Shown: positions 8,779 through 17,415, numbered from the stretch's first letter. The stretch: 64,000 nucleotides of DNA from Candidatus Pantoea formicae (GCF_011752625.1 NZ_VWXD01000014.1:1-64000); one strand, 5' to 3'. The notes: a model not told the origin generated them from the letters alone. A program made the numbers and translations.

Positions 8779-8804
8779 AGCGGCAGCTCGGGTAGGCTGC
8801 CGCT
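8779..8804 (-). terminator. Terminator between nfuA and malQ
   Basis: AGCGGCAGC (8779-8787) and GCTGCCGCT (8796-8804) form a 9-bp stem with an 8-nt loop in the 37-base gap between convergent malQ and nfuA. On the minus strand it is followed by TTGTTTTA, so it best fits the nfuA direction, and may serve both. Confidence 0.75.
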
Positions 8805-8811
8805 GCATAAA

Positions 8812-9387
8812 TCAGTAGTAAGAGTGCTCGCCGCGCTGATGCTCGGTCAGATCGCGTACACCTTTCAGCTCAGGGAAGGCTGCCAGCAGCTCTTTCTCAA
8901 TGCCATCTTTCAGCGTTACGTCAATCATCGAACAGCCGTTACAGCCGCCGCCAAACTGCAGAATGGCGTAACCGTCATCGGTGATTTCCATCAGCGACAC
9001 GCGCCCACCGTGACCTGCCAACTGAGGGTTGATCTGTGCTTGCAGCAGATACTCTACGCGCTCAACCATTGGGGCGTCGTCAGACACTTTACGCATCTTC
9101 GCGTTAGGCGCTTTCAGCGTCAGCTGGGAACCGAGGTTATCAGTGACAAAATCAATTTCCGCATCTTCCAGATAAGGTGCGCTCAGTTCATCCACGTAAG
9201 CGGAGAGCTTTTCAAACTTAAATTCGGTATCAGTGGCTTCTACAGCATCCGGCGGGCAGTAAGAGACGCCACATTCAGCGGTTGGCGTACCCGGGTTGAT
9301 GACGAATACGCGAATTTGGGTGCCATCTTCTTGTTTTGACAGCAATTTTGAGAAGTGCTCTTGTGCTGCATCAGTAATAACGATCAT
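8812..9387 (-). CDS. nfuA: Fe-S biogenesis protein NfuA
   Basis: NfuA carries [4Fe-4S] clusters to client enzymes, including lipoyl synthase, particularly under oxidative stress or iron limitation. The 191-residue product equals the E. coli length. It has a degenerate A-type domain in the first half (residues about 1-100), which lacks the A-type cluster cysteines, and a C-terminal Nfu domain with the cluster-binding CNGC motif at Cys149 and Cys152 within FGGGCNGCSM. It ends in EHQRGEHSYY as in E. coli. It stands next to gntX in the usual enterobacterial arrangement; E. coli has gntT between nfuA and malQ, absent here. Confidence 0.96.
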   Translation of the reverse strand: MIVITDAAQEHFSKLLSKQEDGTQIRVFVINPGTPTAECGVSYCPPDAVEATDTEFKFEKLSAYVDELSAPYLEDAEIDFVTDNLGSQLTLKAPNAKMRKVSDDAPMVERVEYLLQAQINPQLAGHGGRVSLMEITDDGYAILQFGGGCNGCSMIDVTLKDGIEKELLAAFPELKGVRDLTEHQRGEHSYY

Positions 9388-9422
9388 GGCGATTGCTCAA
9401 TAGTTGACTAAATTACTTGGTT

Positions 9423-9451
9423 ATAATACGCCCAACGCCGACGCTCTACAA
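9423..9451 (-). promoter_or_regulatory. nfuA: Possible sigma-70 promoter of nfuA
   Basis: On the minus strand TTGTAG (9451-9446) and TATTAT (9428-9423) are spaced by 17 bases, about 36 bases upstream of the nfuA start. The -10 matches five of six consensus bases; the -35 only about half. The -35 overlaps the last codon region of gntX. Confidence 0.4.
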
Positions 9452-10123
9452 GGTACGGCACAGGCAGCCAATATGTACGCTGGCCGCGCCTTGCGCCAGC
9501 AAAATGCGGCTGATTTCACTCACGGTACTTCCTGTGGTGACCACATCGTCGATGAGTAAGATATGACGCCCAAGCACCGACATTTCAAGGTGAAAAGCGC
9601 CGCGCAGGTTCTTTTTACGCGCTGCGGCCGCTAAAGCATGCTGAATCGCACCCTGCCTTCGACGTCGTACACCCTCGCGATACTCACAACCTAGCCAGCG
9701 AGCCAGGGGTTTTGCGATGAGTTCTGCCTGATTGTACCCGCGCCGCCATGCGCGATGGCGATGCAGCGGTACGCTCAACACTAAATCTATGCGCGGCAGG
9801 CGGTTATCGCGCCGATTTGTTAATAATTTTAACAAAAGTAGCCGCGCGAGCATCACTCTGAGTGCGGTTGCGCGAGAAAATTTCAGCTGCAAGACCCAGT
9901 CGCTAATGGGAGGGCGGTAATCGCTAACACAGGTCATGCTTTGCCACGGCGGTGGATGGCGGAGGCAGCGCCCGCAAAGTGCAGCACCACTGGCCGGTAA
10001 TGCACAGCATGGGCAGAGTGGTGGAAGGCGCGGGATCAATGCGGCACAGCGGCTGCATAAGCCATGTCCGGCAATCTGGAGCGGCAAGCGGCATAGCCAA
10101 CACAGGGCAGGGATTGATAGCAT
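9446..10123 (-). CDS. gntX: GntX/ComF-family phosphoribosyltransferase-like protein
   Basis: ComF-type protein related to DNA uptake factors of competent bacteria; in E. coli it is linked to use of external DNA as a nutrient. Four Cys-x-x-Cys pairs (CWLC, CSRC, CPCC, CGRC) in the first 55 residues suggest zinc binding. The C-terminal half carries the phosphoribosyl-pyrophosphate loop LLIDDVVTTGSTVSEI near residue 195. The start at 10123 (MLSIPALCWLC) has AAGAGG upstream and gives 225 residues versus 227 in E. coli; a longer frame to 10405 overlaps bioH and looks unlike the family. It is divergent from bioH. The hof operon in this same window belongs to the same proposed function. Confidence 0.92.
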   Translation of the reverse strand: MLSIPALCWLCRLPLQIAGHGLCSRCAALIPRLPPLCPCCALPASGAALCGRCLRHPPPWQSMTCVSDYRPPISDWVLQLKFSRATALRVMLARLLLLKLLTNRRDNRLPRIDLVLSVPLHRHRAWRRGYNQAELIAKPLARWLGCEYREGVRRRRQGAIQHALAAAARKKNLRGAFHLEMSVLGRHILLIDDVVTTGSTVSEISRILLAQGAASVHIGCLCRTL

Positions 10124-10158
10124 AGCGGCCTCTTTTACTCTTTTCGGGAGTGTAACCG

Positions 10159-10923
10159 ATGAGTTCGCTTTACTGGCACACCATAGGCGAGGGTGATTAC
10201 GATCTTGTGCTGCTGCACGGATGGGGATTAAACGCTGAAGTATGGCAAAACATTGTTCCTCGACTCCGCCCACATTTTCGTCTGCATCTGGTGGATTTGC
10301 CCGGCTTTGGACGCAGCCAGGGTTTTGGCGCGCTGACCTTGCCCGAAATGGCACAGCAACTGCTTCCCCACCTGCCTGAGCGAGCATATTTACTGGGATG
10401 GTCATTAGGTGGATTGGTGGCCAGCCACATTGCTTTAACGCAGCCAGAACGCGTCAGTGCCTTAATCAGCGTTGCATCGTCACCCTGTTTTACTGCGCGA
10501 GGCGATTGGCCGGGCATTAAGCCAGAGACGCTGGAGAGCTTCCAGCAGCAGTTGAGTCATGATTTTCAGCGCACCGTTGAGCGATTCCTGGCGCTACAAA
10601 CCATGGGCACCGAAAATGCGCGCCAGGATGCTCGTCAATTGAAAGAGGTGGTGCTGTCACAACCGATGCCATCGGTGGCGGTACTTGAAGGGGGATTGGC
10701 GATTCTGCGTCAGGATGATTTGCGTGATGCACTGGATGGGTTAACGCTGCCATTTTTACGCATCTATGGCTACCTCGATGGGCTAGTGCCACGTCGCGTG
10801 GCAGAAGCATTGGATGCCCGCTGGCCGGATTCCCCTTCCGTGGTGATGGAAAAAGCGGCACACGCGCCCTTCATCTCGCACCCTGATGAGTTTTGCCAGC
10901 AGATTATTGATTTCGCACAGTGA
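10159..10923 (+). CDS. bioH: Pimeloyl-[acyl-carrier protein] methyl ester esterase BioH
   Basis: BioH hydrolyses the methyl ester of pimeloyl-ACP, finishing the pimelate moiety for biotin synthesis. The 254-residue alpha/beta hydrolase shows the nucleophile elbow GWSLGG with Ser82, Asp207 in GYLDGLVP, and His235 in AAHAPFIS, the same spacing as the E. coli catalytic triad. HGWGLNAEVW near residue 20 forms the oxyanion region. It is divergent from gntX with only 35 bases between start codons, so the two promoters must overlap or lie in each other's leader. The downstream neighbour is a DUF1471 gene in place of the E. coli feo genes. Confidence 0.95.
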   Translation: MSSLYWHTIGEGDYDLVLLHGWGLNAEVWQNIVPRLRPHFRLHLVDLPGFGRSQGFGALTLPEMAQQLLPHLPERAYLLGWSLGGLVASHIALTQPERVSALISVASSPCFTARGDWPGIKPETLESFQQQLSHDFQRTVERFLALQTMGTENARQDARQLKEVVLSQPMPSVAVLEGGLAILRQDDLRDALDGLTLPFLRIYGYLDGLVPRRVAEALDARWPDSPSVVMEKAAHAPFISHPDEFCQQIIDFAQ

Positions 10924-11085
10924 GTTATGAGTTAGTTGCCTTAACAAGTGGCAAATCTGTCACAACCAGCAATACTTTTGTCGTGAGCTACGCCGCAATG
11001 CGGTGTGATTAGAACGTTTTCTCATCTGATGTGCTTCGCGGCTGCTTACATCTCAACAATGGAAAATGTGCATGAGGGTACTGCT

Positions 11086-11355
11086 ATGAAGGTAATGAAA
11101 TGGGTTGTGGCTTCAATGGTGATGGGTGCTGTTTCATTTTCAGCATTTGCGGCAAAGGAAGTGACCAAAGAAGAAGTACAAAAAATGAATCTGAAGAAGA
11201 TCGGTACGGTAACCACTACGGCGGAAACCACTTCGCCCATGGATGCCAAGCGCGAACTCTCTAAAGCGGCCGATGAAAAAGGTGGGAAATACTTCCTGGT
11301 GATTGCGGGCCGTGAACATGGCAAGTTCAGCGCCACGGCGGATGTCTACGAGTAA
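11086..11355 (+). CDS. DUF1471 (YhcN/BhsA-type) small exported protein
   Basis: The 89-residue product begins with a signal peptide (MKVMKWVVASMVMGAVSFSAFA, cleaved after AFA about residue 22). The mature part has the DUF1471 pattern: K-I-G-T-V-T near 40, an alanine- and lysine-rich helix (DAKRELSKAADEKGGKYFLV) and a C-terminal TADVYE. Family members are periplasmic or outer-membrane-associated and several (BhsA, McbA, YhcN) respond to stress or affect biofilm; the role of this copy is unknown. The start at 11086 was picked because it gives a clean signal peptide. Its stop codon directly abuts the stop codon of the convergent GH13 gene, with no spacer. Confidence 0.85.
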   Translation: MKVMKWVVASMVMGAVSFSAFAAKEVTKEEVQKMNLKKIGTVTTTAETTSPMDAKRELSKAADEKGGKYFLVIAGREHGKFSATADVYE

Positions 11356-13044
11356 CTAGCTGCGTAACCACATAAACTGCCAGGCGGCGAGCTTCAATGG
11401 CTCGCTGCCATCTATTTTTTCCCCGCTAATCACATCCTGAAAGTGCTTCGCCTCGGGTAAATGCGCACTGACGTCGCGGCTGCTGAGATTGAAGACGCAC
11501 ACTAACCCTGCCTCGCTGTCAGGTGAGTATCGGCGCAGCATCAGCAGTGCATTTTCGCTCTCCAACAGCGTCATCGGATTATCAGGGTGAAATGCAGGCT
11601 GACGTGTGCGCAGCTGAATCAAAGCACTGAGGCGTTCAAATACCTGCTGCCGTAGCGCGTTATCGCCGCTGATCCACTTTTCCATCTCACGCAGGCTGTA
11701 TTTTTCGCGGTTAATGGCGCGGTTGTGTCCGGCCGCGCGTACCCCTTCGTTATCGTTTCGAGAGCCCAGGATGCTTTGGATATAGATGGCCGGTACGCCC
11801 GGAAAAGCGAGCAGAATAGCGTGAGCCAGCAGGAAGCGACGCAGGCGCGTATCATCGTCGTCGTTCTGATGATTCAGCGCATCGAGATAAGTGACGTTGA
11901 TTTCATAAGGGCTGGTGGTGCCATCGGGATTGTTCTTGTAGGAGACCAGCGCCCCCTCAAGCGCCAACTCACGGACCAGGGCCACAATTTCCACTTCCGA
12001 TAAAATCCCGCGGGCAGGATTGAGGCCGATACCATCGTGCGAGGCGAGAAAATTAAAGAAGGTCGTTCCGCCGTGACGAGTGTCCAGTGTACTGGCCCAC
12101 TGACGTAAAGCGCGTGCTGAGCCAGAGTGAATGGCGTGCAGCACCAGTGGGGGCAAGGAGAACTGGTACACCATCTGCGCTTCATCCTGGCCATTGCCGA
12201 AATAACTGATGTTGTCTTTGTGCGGCACGTTGGTTTCCGTGATGATCACCGTACCGGGCGCGACTTCGTTAGCGACGGCGCGAAACAGTTTCACAAGCTG
12301 GTGCGTTTTGGGCAGATGAATACAGTTGGTACCCGGTGTTTTCCACATGTAGCCGACGGCGTCGAGCCTGACGTAATCAGCCCCCTTATTCAGATAATCC
12401 AGCAAGACATCCACCATGCGGATTAGCACTTCCGGGTTGGCGAAGTTGAGGTCAATCTGGTCGGCGCTGAACGTGGTCCAGATAAAACGCGTTTCACCGT
12501 TTGCCAGGGTGAAAGGGGTCAGCAGTGGCGAGGTGCGCGGGCGCGTCACGGCGCTCAAGTCAGTGGCGGGTGGCATGCTGATAAAGAAGTCATCCCAGCC
12601 CGGGTCTTGAGCCAGAAAGTGTTGGAACCACTGGCTGTGGGCAGACATGTGATTACAGACAAAATCGAACATCAGCCGGGTTTCACTGTGCAGTGCCGCG
12701 ATGTGCTGCCAGTCGCCGCAGACAGGGTTAACCTGGTGATAATCAATGACAGAAAAACCATCGTCTGAAGAGTAAGGAAAGAAAGGGAGCAAATGCACCA
12801 GATTAAATGTGGATTGCAGATGCTGCTGATAAAAGCGTGAGAAGCTGGCTAAGGTGGGTTGATCCGGTTCGCGAAACTGGTCGGCATAGCTGATCAGCAC
12901 CACATCTTTTTCATCCCAGTGTGCTTTGCGTGGAAGTTTGGCGGTATCTCGCGCCGCACGAATATGGGAAAGCAGGCGCTCACGTGCTGCGACGGGAAAG
13001 CGGCCTTCGTAAATTTCATCGAGTAGTGCGTTGATAATGTCCAT
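11356..13044 (-). CDS. GH13_18 sugar phosphorylase, glucosylglycerate phosphorylase type (YcjM-like)
   Basis: The 562-residue protein resembles E. coli YcjM, a glucosylglycerate phosphorylase in the sucrose-phosphorylase subfamily GH13_18; such enzymes reversibly phosphorolyse an alpha-glucoside to glucose 1-phosphate. Catalytic residues are in place: nucleophile Asp228 in YVRLDAVGY, acid/base Glu270 in VIITETNVPH, and transition-state Asp337 in FLASHDGIGL. Early motifs HLLPFFPYSSDDGFSVIDY (81-99) and FDFVCNHMS (126-134) agree. No signal peptide, so cytosolic. In E. coli ycjM sits in a sugar-transport operon; here it stands alone, convergent with the DUF1471 gene. The exact acceptor (glycerate or other) cannot be told from sequence. 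Confidence 0.85.
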   Translation of the reverse strand: MDIINALLDEIYEGRFPVAARERLLSHIRAARDTAKLPRKAHWDEKDVVLISYADQFREPDQPTLASFSRFYQQHLQSTFNLVHLLPFFPYSSDDGFSVIDYHQVNPVCGDWQHIAALHSETRLMFDFVCNHMSAHSQWFQHFLAQDPGWDDFFISMPPATDLSAVTRPRTSPLLTPFTLANGETRFIWTTFSADQIDLNFANPEVLIRMVDVLLDYLNKGADYVRLDAVGYMWKTPGTNCIHLPKTHQLVKLFRAVANEVAPGTVIITETNVPHKDNISYFGNGQDEAQMVYQFSLPPLVLHAIHSGSARALRQWASTLDTRHGGTTFFNFLASHDGIGLNPARGILSEVEIVALVRELALEGALVSYKNNPDGTTSPYEINVTYLDALNHQNDDDDTRLRRFLLAHAILLAFPGVPAIYIQSILGSRNDNEGVRAAGHNRAINREKYSLREMEKWISGDNALRQQVFERLSALIQLRTRQPAFHPDNPMTLLESENALLMLRRYSPDSEAGLVCVFNLSSRDVSAHLPEAKHFQDVISGEKIDGSEPLKLAAWQFMWLRS

Positions 13045-13124
13045 TTGATCGCTGGGCCACGCGGAAGGTCATTTTTTCACACGGATTTTTTCAGCGTAGA
13101 CGGGTGAGGGGATTTATCAACTCA

Positions 13125-13493
13125 TATACCCGTCATACTTCGCACTGCAGGTGCGTTGGCTGCGTGTGGTCACCCCAGTCACTTACCGGTGTAAGCTCCT
13201 GGGGACTCCCACACTTGCCGCCTTCCTGCAGCCCGAATTATTTAGGGTATCCGTCATACTTCGAACTGCAGGTGCGTTGGCTGCGTGTGGTCACCCCAGT
13301 CACTTACCGGTGTAAGCTCCTGGGGACTCCCACACTTGCCGCCTTCCTGTAGCCCGAATTATTTAGGGTATCCGTCATACTTCGAACTGCAGGTGCGTTG
13401 GCTGCGTGTGGTCACCCCGGTCACTTACCGGTGTAAGCTCCTGGGGACTCCCACACTTGCCGCCTTCCTGCAGCCCGAATTATTTAGGGTATA
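13125..13493. repeat. Three tandem ERIC (IRU) elements
   Basis: A 121-bp unit is repeated three times (units begin near 13131, 13252 and 13373) with only a few differences. The unit read on the minus strand matches the enterobacterial repetitive intergenic consensus, including the core around GTAAGTGACTGGGGTGA. The array opens with TATACCC (13125-13131) and closes with GGGTATA (13487-13493), the ERIC ends; at the inner junctions neighbouring units share one end. Each unit can fold into a long hairpin centred on CTTAC-CGGT-GTAAG (first copy 13182-13195). It separates the GH13 gene from yhgF, 20 bases beyond the yhgF stop. Small open frames through it are by-products of the repeat. Confidence 0.92.
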
Positions 13494-13512
13494 AAACGAG
13501 CCAAGACTGAGC

Positions 13513-15849
13513 TTAGCGTTTCTTACCGAATGCCGCTGCGAGCGCGTCACCCATGGCGCTATTACCTGCTGGGGCGCTAGCGGGTTTGCCACGTGCTTTG
13601 TTATTGGCTGCCGGACGTGCATTCTCTTTACCGCTGCTGCGGTTGTTACCGCCGCGTGCATTGCTTTCACCAGGCTGCTCATCCAAACGCATGGTGAGGG
13701 CAATACGTTTGCGCTGCATATCCACTTCCATCACCTTCACTTTGACGATATCGCCCGCTTTCACGACCTGATGTGGGTCTTCAACGAATTTATCGGAAAG
13801 GGAGGAGATATGGACCAAGCCATCCTGATGTACGCCGATATCCACAAAGGCACCAAAATTGGTGACGTTGGTGACCGCGCCTTCCAGAATCATCCCTGGC
13901 AGCAGGTCGTTTAGCGTTTCCACGCCTTCGGCAAACTGCGCGGTCTTAAATTCTGGGCGGGGATCTCGACCCGGTTTCTCCAGCTCTTTGATGATATCGG
14001 TGACGGTTGGCAGGCCGAAACGCTCGTCGGTGAAGTCGCGCGCGTTGAGGTCACGCAGTCCACCGGCATTGCCCATCAGCTCGCTCAGTGCCTGCTCGGT
14101 GGCGGCCAGAATGCGTTCGACCAGCGGATAGGCTTCTGGATGCACGGTTGACGCATCCAGTGGGTTATCACCATGATTGATGCGCAGGAAGCCGGCGCAC
14201 TGCTCGTAAGCTTTTGGCCCCAGTCGGCTGACTTTCAGCAACTGCTGACGGTTCTGGAAGCGGCCATTCTCGTCGCGCCAGCTCACGATGTTCTGGGCCA
14301 TCATGCGGGTTAAGCCTGCCACACGCGTCAGCAGCGCCACCGATGCGGTATTCAGATCCACACCCACGGCGTTTACGCAGTCTTCAACCACCGCATCCAG
14401 CTTCTTCGCCAGCTGGCTTTGGCTAACATCATGCTGATACTGGCCCACCCCAATGGATTTCGGATCAATTTTCACCAGCTCTGCCAGTGGATCCTGTAAG
14501 CGACGTGCAATGGAGACTGCGCCGCGAATGGAAACATCCAGATCAGGGAATTCCAGTGCTGCCAGTTCTGATGCAGAGTAAACCGATGCGCCGGCCTCAC
14601 TGACAATCACTTTCTGCGCGTTGATCTGCGGGAACTGCTTCTGCATATCAAGGAAGAAACGCTCGGTTTCACGTGAAGCCGTGCCGTTACCAATCGCGAC
14701 CAGCTCAACCTGATGTTTGATGCACAGAGCTGCTACCGCCGAGGCGGCTTTCGCCGCCTGACCGGTGTGAGGGTAGATGGTGTCATACGCAACCAGTTTC
14801 CCCGTGGCATCCACCACCGCGACTTTCACACCGGTACGCAAACCTGGATCAAGGCCCATGGTGGCACGCATGCCCGCCGGCGCGGCCATCAGCAGATCCT
14901 GTAGGTTACGAGCGAACACATTGATGGCTTCATCTTCAGCGCGTTCACGGATGGTGCCCATTAATTCCGTTTCGAGGTGCAGCAGGACTTTGATACGCCA
15001 GGTCCAACTGACCACGGCTTTGCGCCAGCTATCGGCTGGGGCATTGTTCAGACGCAGTTGAAGATGTTCGGCGATCAGGGTTTCACCATGGCTTTCGCGT
15101 GGCGCTTCTTCAAACTGCGGATCGGCATTCAGCGACAGTTGCAGCACACCTTCATTACGGCCACGGAACATGGCTAAGGCACGATGTGAGGGGACACTGC
15201 TCAAGGCTTCATGGTGATCGAAGTAGTCGCGGAATTTCGCGCCTTCTTCCTCTTTGCCTTCCACCACGCGGGATACGACATGCGCATTCTTCCACAGATA
15301 ATCACGTACTTTCGCCAGCAGGGTGGCGTCTTCGGCAAAGCGTTCCATCAGGATGTAACGTGCGCCATCAAGTGCAGCGCGGACATCCGCGACACCTTTA
15401 TCAGCATCGACGTAGCCTGCTGCCAACTGCTCAGGGTCTTGTGAGGGATCTTGCCACAAGGTGTCGGCCAGAGACTCCAGCCCCGCTTCAATGGCGATTT
15501 GGCCACGCGTACGGCGCTTCTGCTTATAAGGCAGGTAAAGATCTTCCAGCTCGGTTTTGTTCAGCGTGCTGTTGATAGCGTTGGCGAGTTCAGGAGTGAG
15601 TTTTCCCTGTTCATCGATGGATTTCAGAATCGACTGGCGGCGATCTTCCAGCTCGCGCAGGTAGCCCAGGCGGCTTTCCAGTTGACGCAACTGGGTATCG
15701 TCCAGCCCACCGGTCACTTCCTTACGATAACGTGCGATAAACGGCACGGTGTTCCCTTCATCCAGCAAGCGAACGGCAGCGTCAACCTGGTCGGCGCGTG
15801 CCTTCAGCTCACTTGCGATAATCTGGCTCAGTGAATCTTTCATCATCAT
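13513..15849 (-). CDS. yhgF: Tex-family RNA-binding transcription accessory protein YhgF
   Basis: Tex proteins are conserved multi-domain nucleic-acid-binding factors, linked to transcription and RNA decay. The 778-residue product has the Tex N-terminal helical region (residues about 1-200), a YqgF/RuvC-like domain with TMGLDPGLRTGVKVAVVD near 325-345, tandem helix-hairpin-helix segments (NTASVALLTRVAGLTRMMAQ region), and a C-terminal S1 RNA-binding domain with GAVTNVTNFGAFVDIGVHQDGLVH. A basic Asn/Ala-rich tail ends in KKR. Three consecutive ATGs (15849, 15846, 15843) make the start uncertain by two residues; no clear ribosome-binding site favours one. It is divergent from greB. Confidence 0.95.
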   Translation of the reverse strand: MMMKDSLSQIIASELKARADQVDAAVRLLDEGNTVPFIARYRKEVTGGLDDTQLRQLESRLGYLRELEDRRQSILKSIDEQGKLTPELANAINSTLNKTELEDLYLPYKQKRRTRGQIAIEAGLESLADTLWQDPSQDPEQLAAGYVDADKGVADVRAALDGARYILMERFAEDATLLAKVRDYLWKNAHVVSRVVEGKEEEGAKFRDYFDHHEALSSVPSHRALAMFRGRNEGVLQLSLNADPQFEEAPRESHGETLIAEHLQLRLNNAPADSWRKAVVSWTWRIKVLLHLETELMGTIRERAEDEAINVFARNLQDLLMAAPAGMRATMGLDPGLRTGVKVAVVDATGKLVAYDTIYPHTGQAAKAASAVAALCIKHQVELVAIGNGTASRETERFFLDMQKQFPQINAQKVIVSEAGASVYSASELAALEFPDLDVSIRGAVSIARRLQDPLAELVKIDPKSIGVGQYQHDVSQSQLAKKLDAVVEDCVNAVGVDLNTASVALLTRVAGLTRMMAQNIVSWRDENGRFQNRQQLLKVSRLGPKAYEQCAGFLRINHGDNPLDASTVHPEAYPLVERILAATEQALSELMGNAGGLRDLNARDFTDERFGLPTVTDIIKELEKPGRDPRPEFKTAQFAEGVETLNDLLPGMILEGAVTNVTNFGAFVDIGVHQDGLVHISSLSDKFVEDPHQVVKAGDIVKVKVMEVDMQRKRIALTMRLDEQPGESNARGGNNRSSGKENARPAANNKARGKPASAPAGNSAMGDALAAAFGKKR

Positions 15850-16048
15850 TAACAATGCTTACACAGGGTTAGAAATAGGGGACAGTTATACGGATTGAGG
15901 CAGCAAATTGCCAGCCGGGGACAGGTGAATCCGTCTTTTTCTGAATGCAGCACGCACATTGTGGGACGCACCTTGCTGAAGGAAGAGCTGTCGCTTATTG
16001 TTGGCGCTTCTTTACCGTACTGAAACGCTGTGACCACGAGTAGACGCG

Positions 16049-16537
16049 ATGAAAACCCAACTGATTACCCGTGAGGGCTACAACAAATTACGTGCTGAGC
16101 ACGACCATTTGTGGAACGAAAAGCGTCCGGAAATCACTAAAATTGTGTCCTGGGCCGCGAGCCTGGGTGACCGCTCAGAAAACGCCGATTACACCTACAA
16201 CAAGCGTCTGCTGCGTCAGATAGACCGGCGCGTGCGCTATCTGCGTAAGTGTCTTGCCGACCTCAAAATTGTTGATTATGCCCCGCAACAAGAAGGCAAA
16301 GTGTTCTTTGGCGCCTGGGTTGAAGTGGAGAATGAGCAGGGTGATGCAAAGCGCTTTCGCATCGTCGGGCCGGATGAAATCTACGGCGAGGCGGTAAAAG
16401 AGTACATTTCGATCGATTCGCCAATGGCGCGTGCCTTGATTAAAAAAGAGGTGGATGACGAGGTTGTCGTCAATACGCCAGAAGGGCAGAAAATCTGGTT
16501 TGTTAACCGCATCGAGTACGTGAAGACCCCAGAGTAA
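16049..16537 (+). CDS. greB: Transcription elongation factor GreB
   Basis: GreB binds the RNA polymerase secondary channel and stimulates cleavage of backtracked RNA. The 162-residue product has the N-terminal coiled coil with the SLGDRSENADYTYNKRLLRQIDRR segment; the acidic tip residues Asp and Glu (in GDRSENAD, about residues 40-47) co-ordinate catalytic magnesium. The C-terminal FKBP-like domain contains EGKVFFGAWVEVE and ISIDSPMARALIKKEV. The start at 16049 gives the family N-terminus MKTQLITREGY, although its ribosome-binding site is weak. Arrangement next to yhgF and before ompR is the usual one. Confidence 0.96.
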   Translation: MKTQLITREGYNKLRAEHDHLWNEKRPEITKIVSWAASLGDRSENADYTYNKRLLRQIDRRVRYLRKCLADLKIVDYAPQQEGKVFFGAWVEVENEQGDAKRFRIVGPDEIYGEAVKEYISIDSPMARALIKKEVDDEVVVNTPEGQKIWFVNRIEYVKTPE

Positions 16538-16545
16538 AAAGAAGC

Positions 16546-16593
16546 GGAGAATAATGGCTTGGGTAAAAAAGCCTTGGGTGCAACTTATTCTCC
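16546..16593. repeat. Long hairpin between greB and yjbE
   Basis: GGAGAATAA (16546-16554) pairs with TTATTCTCC (16585-16593), and inside it GGCTT (16556-16560) pairs with AAGCC (16569-16573). It lies 8 bases after the greB stop and 66 bases before the end of the convergent yjbE-like gene. No T-tract follows, so it may be a weak or factor-aided terminator. Confidence 0.5.
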
Positions 16594-16659
16594 GGTGGCG
16601 AAAGGGGCTGGCAGTAAAAGGGGGAAGCGCCGCAGCCTTGCCGCGCCTGAATCGTACAG

Positions 16660-16902
16660 TTATTTACCGGGCGTGGTTGCCGTGGTTGTGGAGGTACTGC
16701 TCGTGCCTTTGTCTCCGCCACCCATGGTCGCTAATGCGATTCCAAGCAGTGCGCCCACCGCACCAACACCAACGGCGTCTGAGTTGCCTTTAGCGGTCGT
16801 TGAGGCTTGTGCCCCAGCCGCTTCGCCCGCGCTGGTGGCCGCTTGCACCTGAGAGAAGCTGGCCAGAACCAGCGCACTCAGCAAGACCATCGTTTTTTTC
16901 AT
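16660..16902 (-). CDS. yjbE: YjbE-like small exported protein
   Basis: The 80-residue product has a signal peptide (MKKTMVLLSALVLASFSQVQA, about 21 residues) and a short mature part that begins ATSAGEAAGAQ, contains a Gly/Ala-rich stretch VGVGAVGALLGIALATMGGG and ends in a Ser/Thr-rich tail. This layout matches E. coli YjbE, the first gene of the yjbEFGH exopolysaccharide-related operon. Here yjbF, yjbG and yjbH are not beside it, so it is an orphan copy of unknown role. A GGAGAGAGAGAG tract precedes the ATG at 16902. It lies opposite to greB and ompR. Confidence 0.75.
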   Translation of the reverse strand: MKKTMVLLSALVLASFSQVQAATSAGEAAGAQASTTAKGNSDAVGVGAVGALLGIALATMGGGDKGTSSTSTTTATTPGK

Positions 16903-17415
16903 CTCTCTCTCTCCAAATACACGTCAGTTCAGCAAGATTTCATGCAGTTTCTGAGATTCAGTTCCAAGAAAAAAGAGATGTTTACTCTCTGATAAATCAG
17001 ACTTTATTTTAGGTTGGCCTTATTGGGCATCGTCAAGGGAATGTTCCGAGAGCAGTCAGGAGTGGAAAGCAAAAACAGCCAGATATTATGCTGCAACGCA
17101 TGCGCAATTGAGCGATAGTTCGCTACTGACTTAAGTCAAATGGACCGATATCACCGGGAATTCGATGGCTCAACGCAATGTGATCCAGATTCGAACAGAA
17201 AATCGCGGAAATTTTCGGATAAGCGCTAAGCGGCTGGAAAGCACAGATAAAAAGCGCGAGACGGAGCGCATTTCAGGGTTAAAATTAAATATAAGCTGCT
17301 GTTTAATATGCTTTGTAACAATTTCGGCTAGAATATAAACCATTAATGACTGTCACATGTGGGCATCTTTTTTACACAATATTGGCTCAGGCAATGGCGC
17401 CTTTGGGAGTTGAAC
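16903..17415. promoter_or_regulatory. Non-coding region upstream of yjbE and ompR
   Basis: This 513-base stretch separates the divergent yjbE-like gene and ompR. I find no gene in it. Near 17309-17341 there is an AT-rich segment with TTGTAA and TATAAA 15 bases apart, a possible weak ompR promoter. Its length is large for two divergent leaders, but no other clear site could be assigned by eye. Confidence 0.35.

Noticed and set aside
13125..13493. Regular repeats as a possible CRISPR array
   Set aside because: The repeating unit is 121 bases with no unique spacers, and it matches ERIC.
13104..13494. Two overlapping frames of 69-82 codons with repeated peptide sequence
   Set aside because: They are simply translations of the tandem ERIC units, have no ribosome-binding site and no resemblance to a protein family.
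15849..16037. 62-codon minus-strand frame upstream of yhgF
   Set aside because: No ribosome-binding site and no family resemblance; it lies in the yhgF/greB divergent leader.
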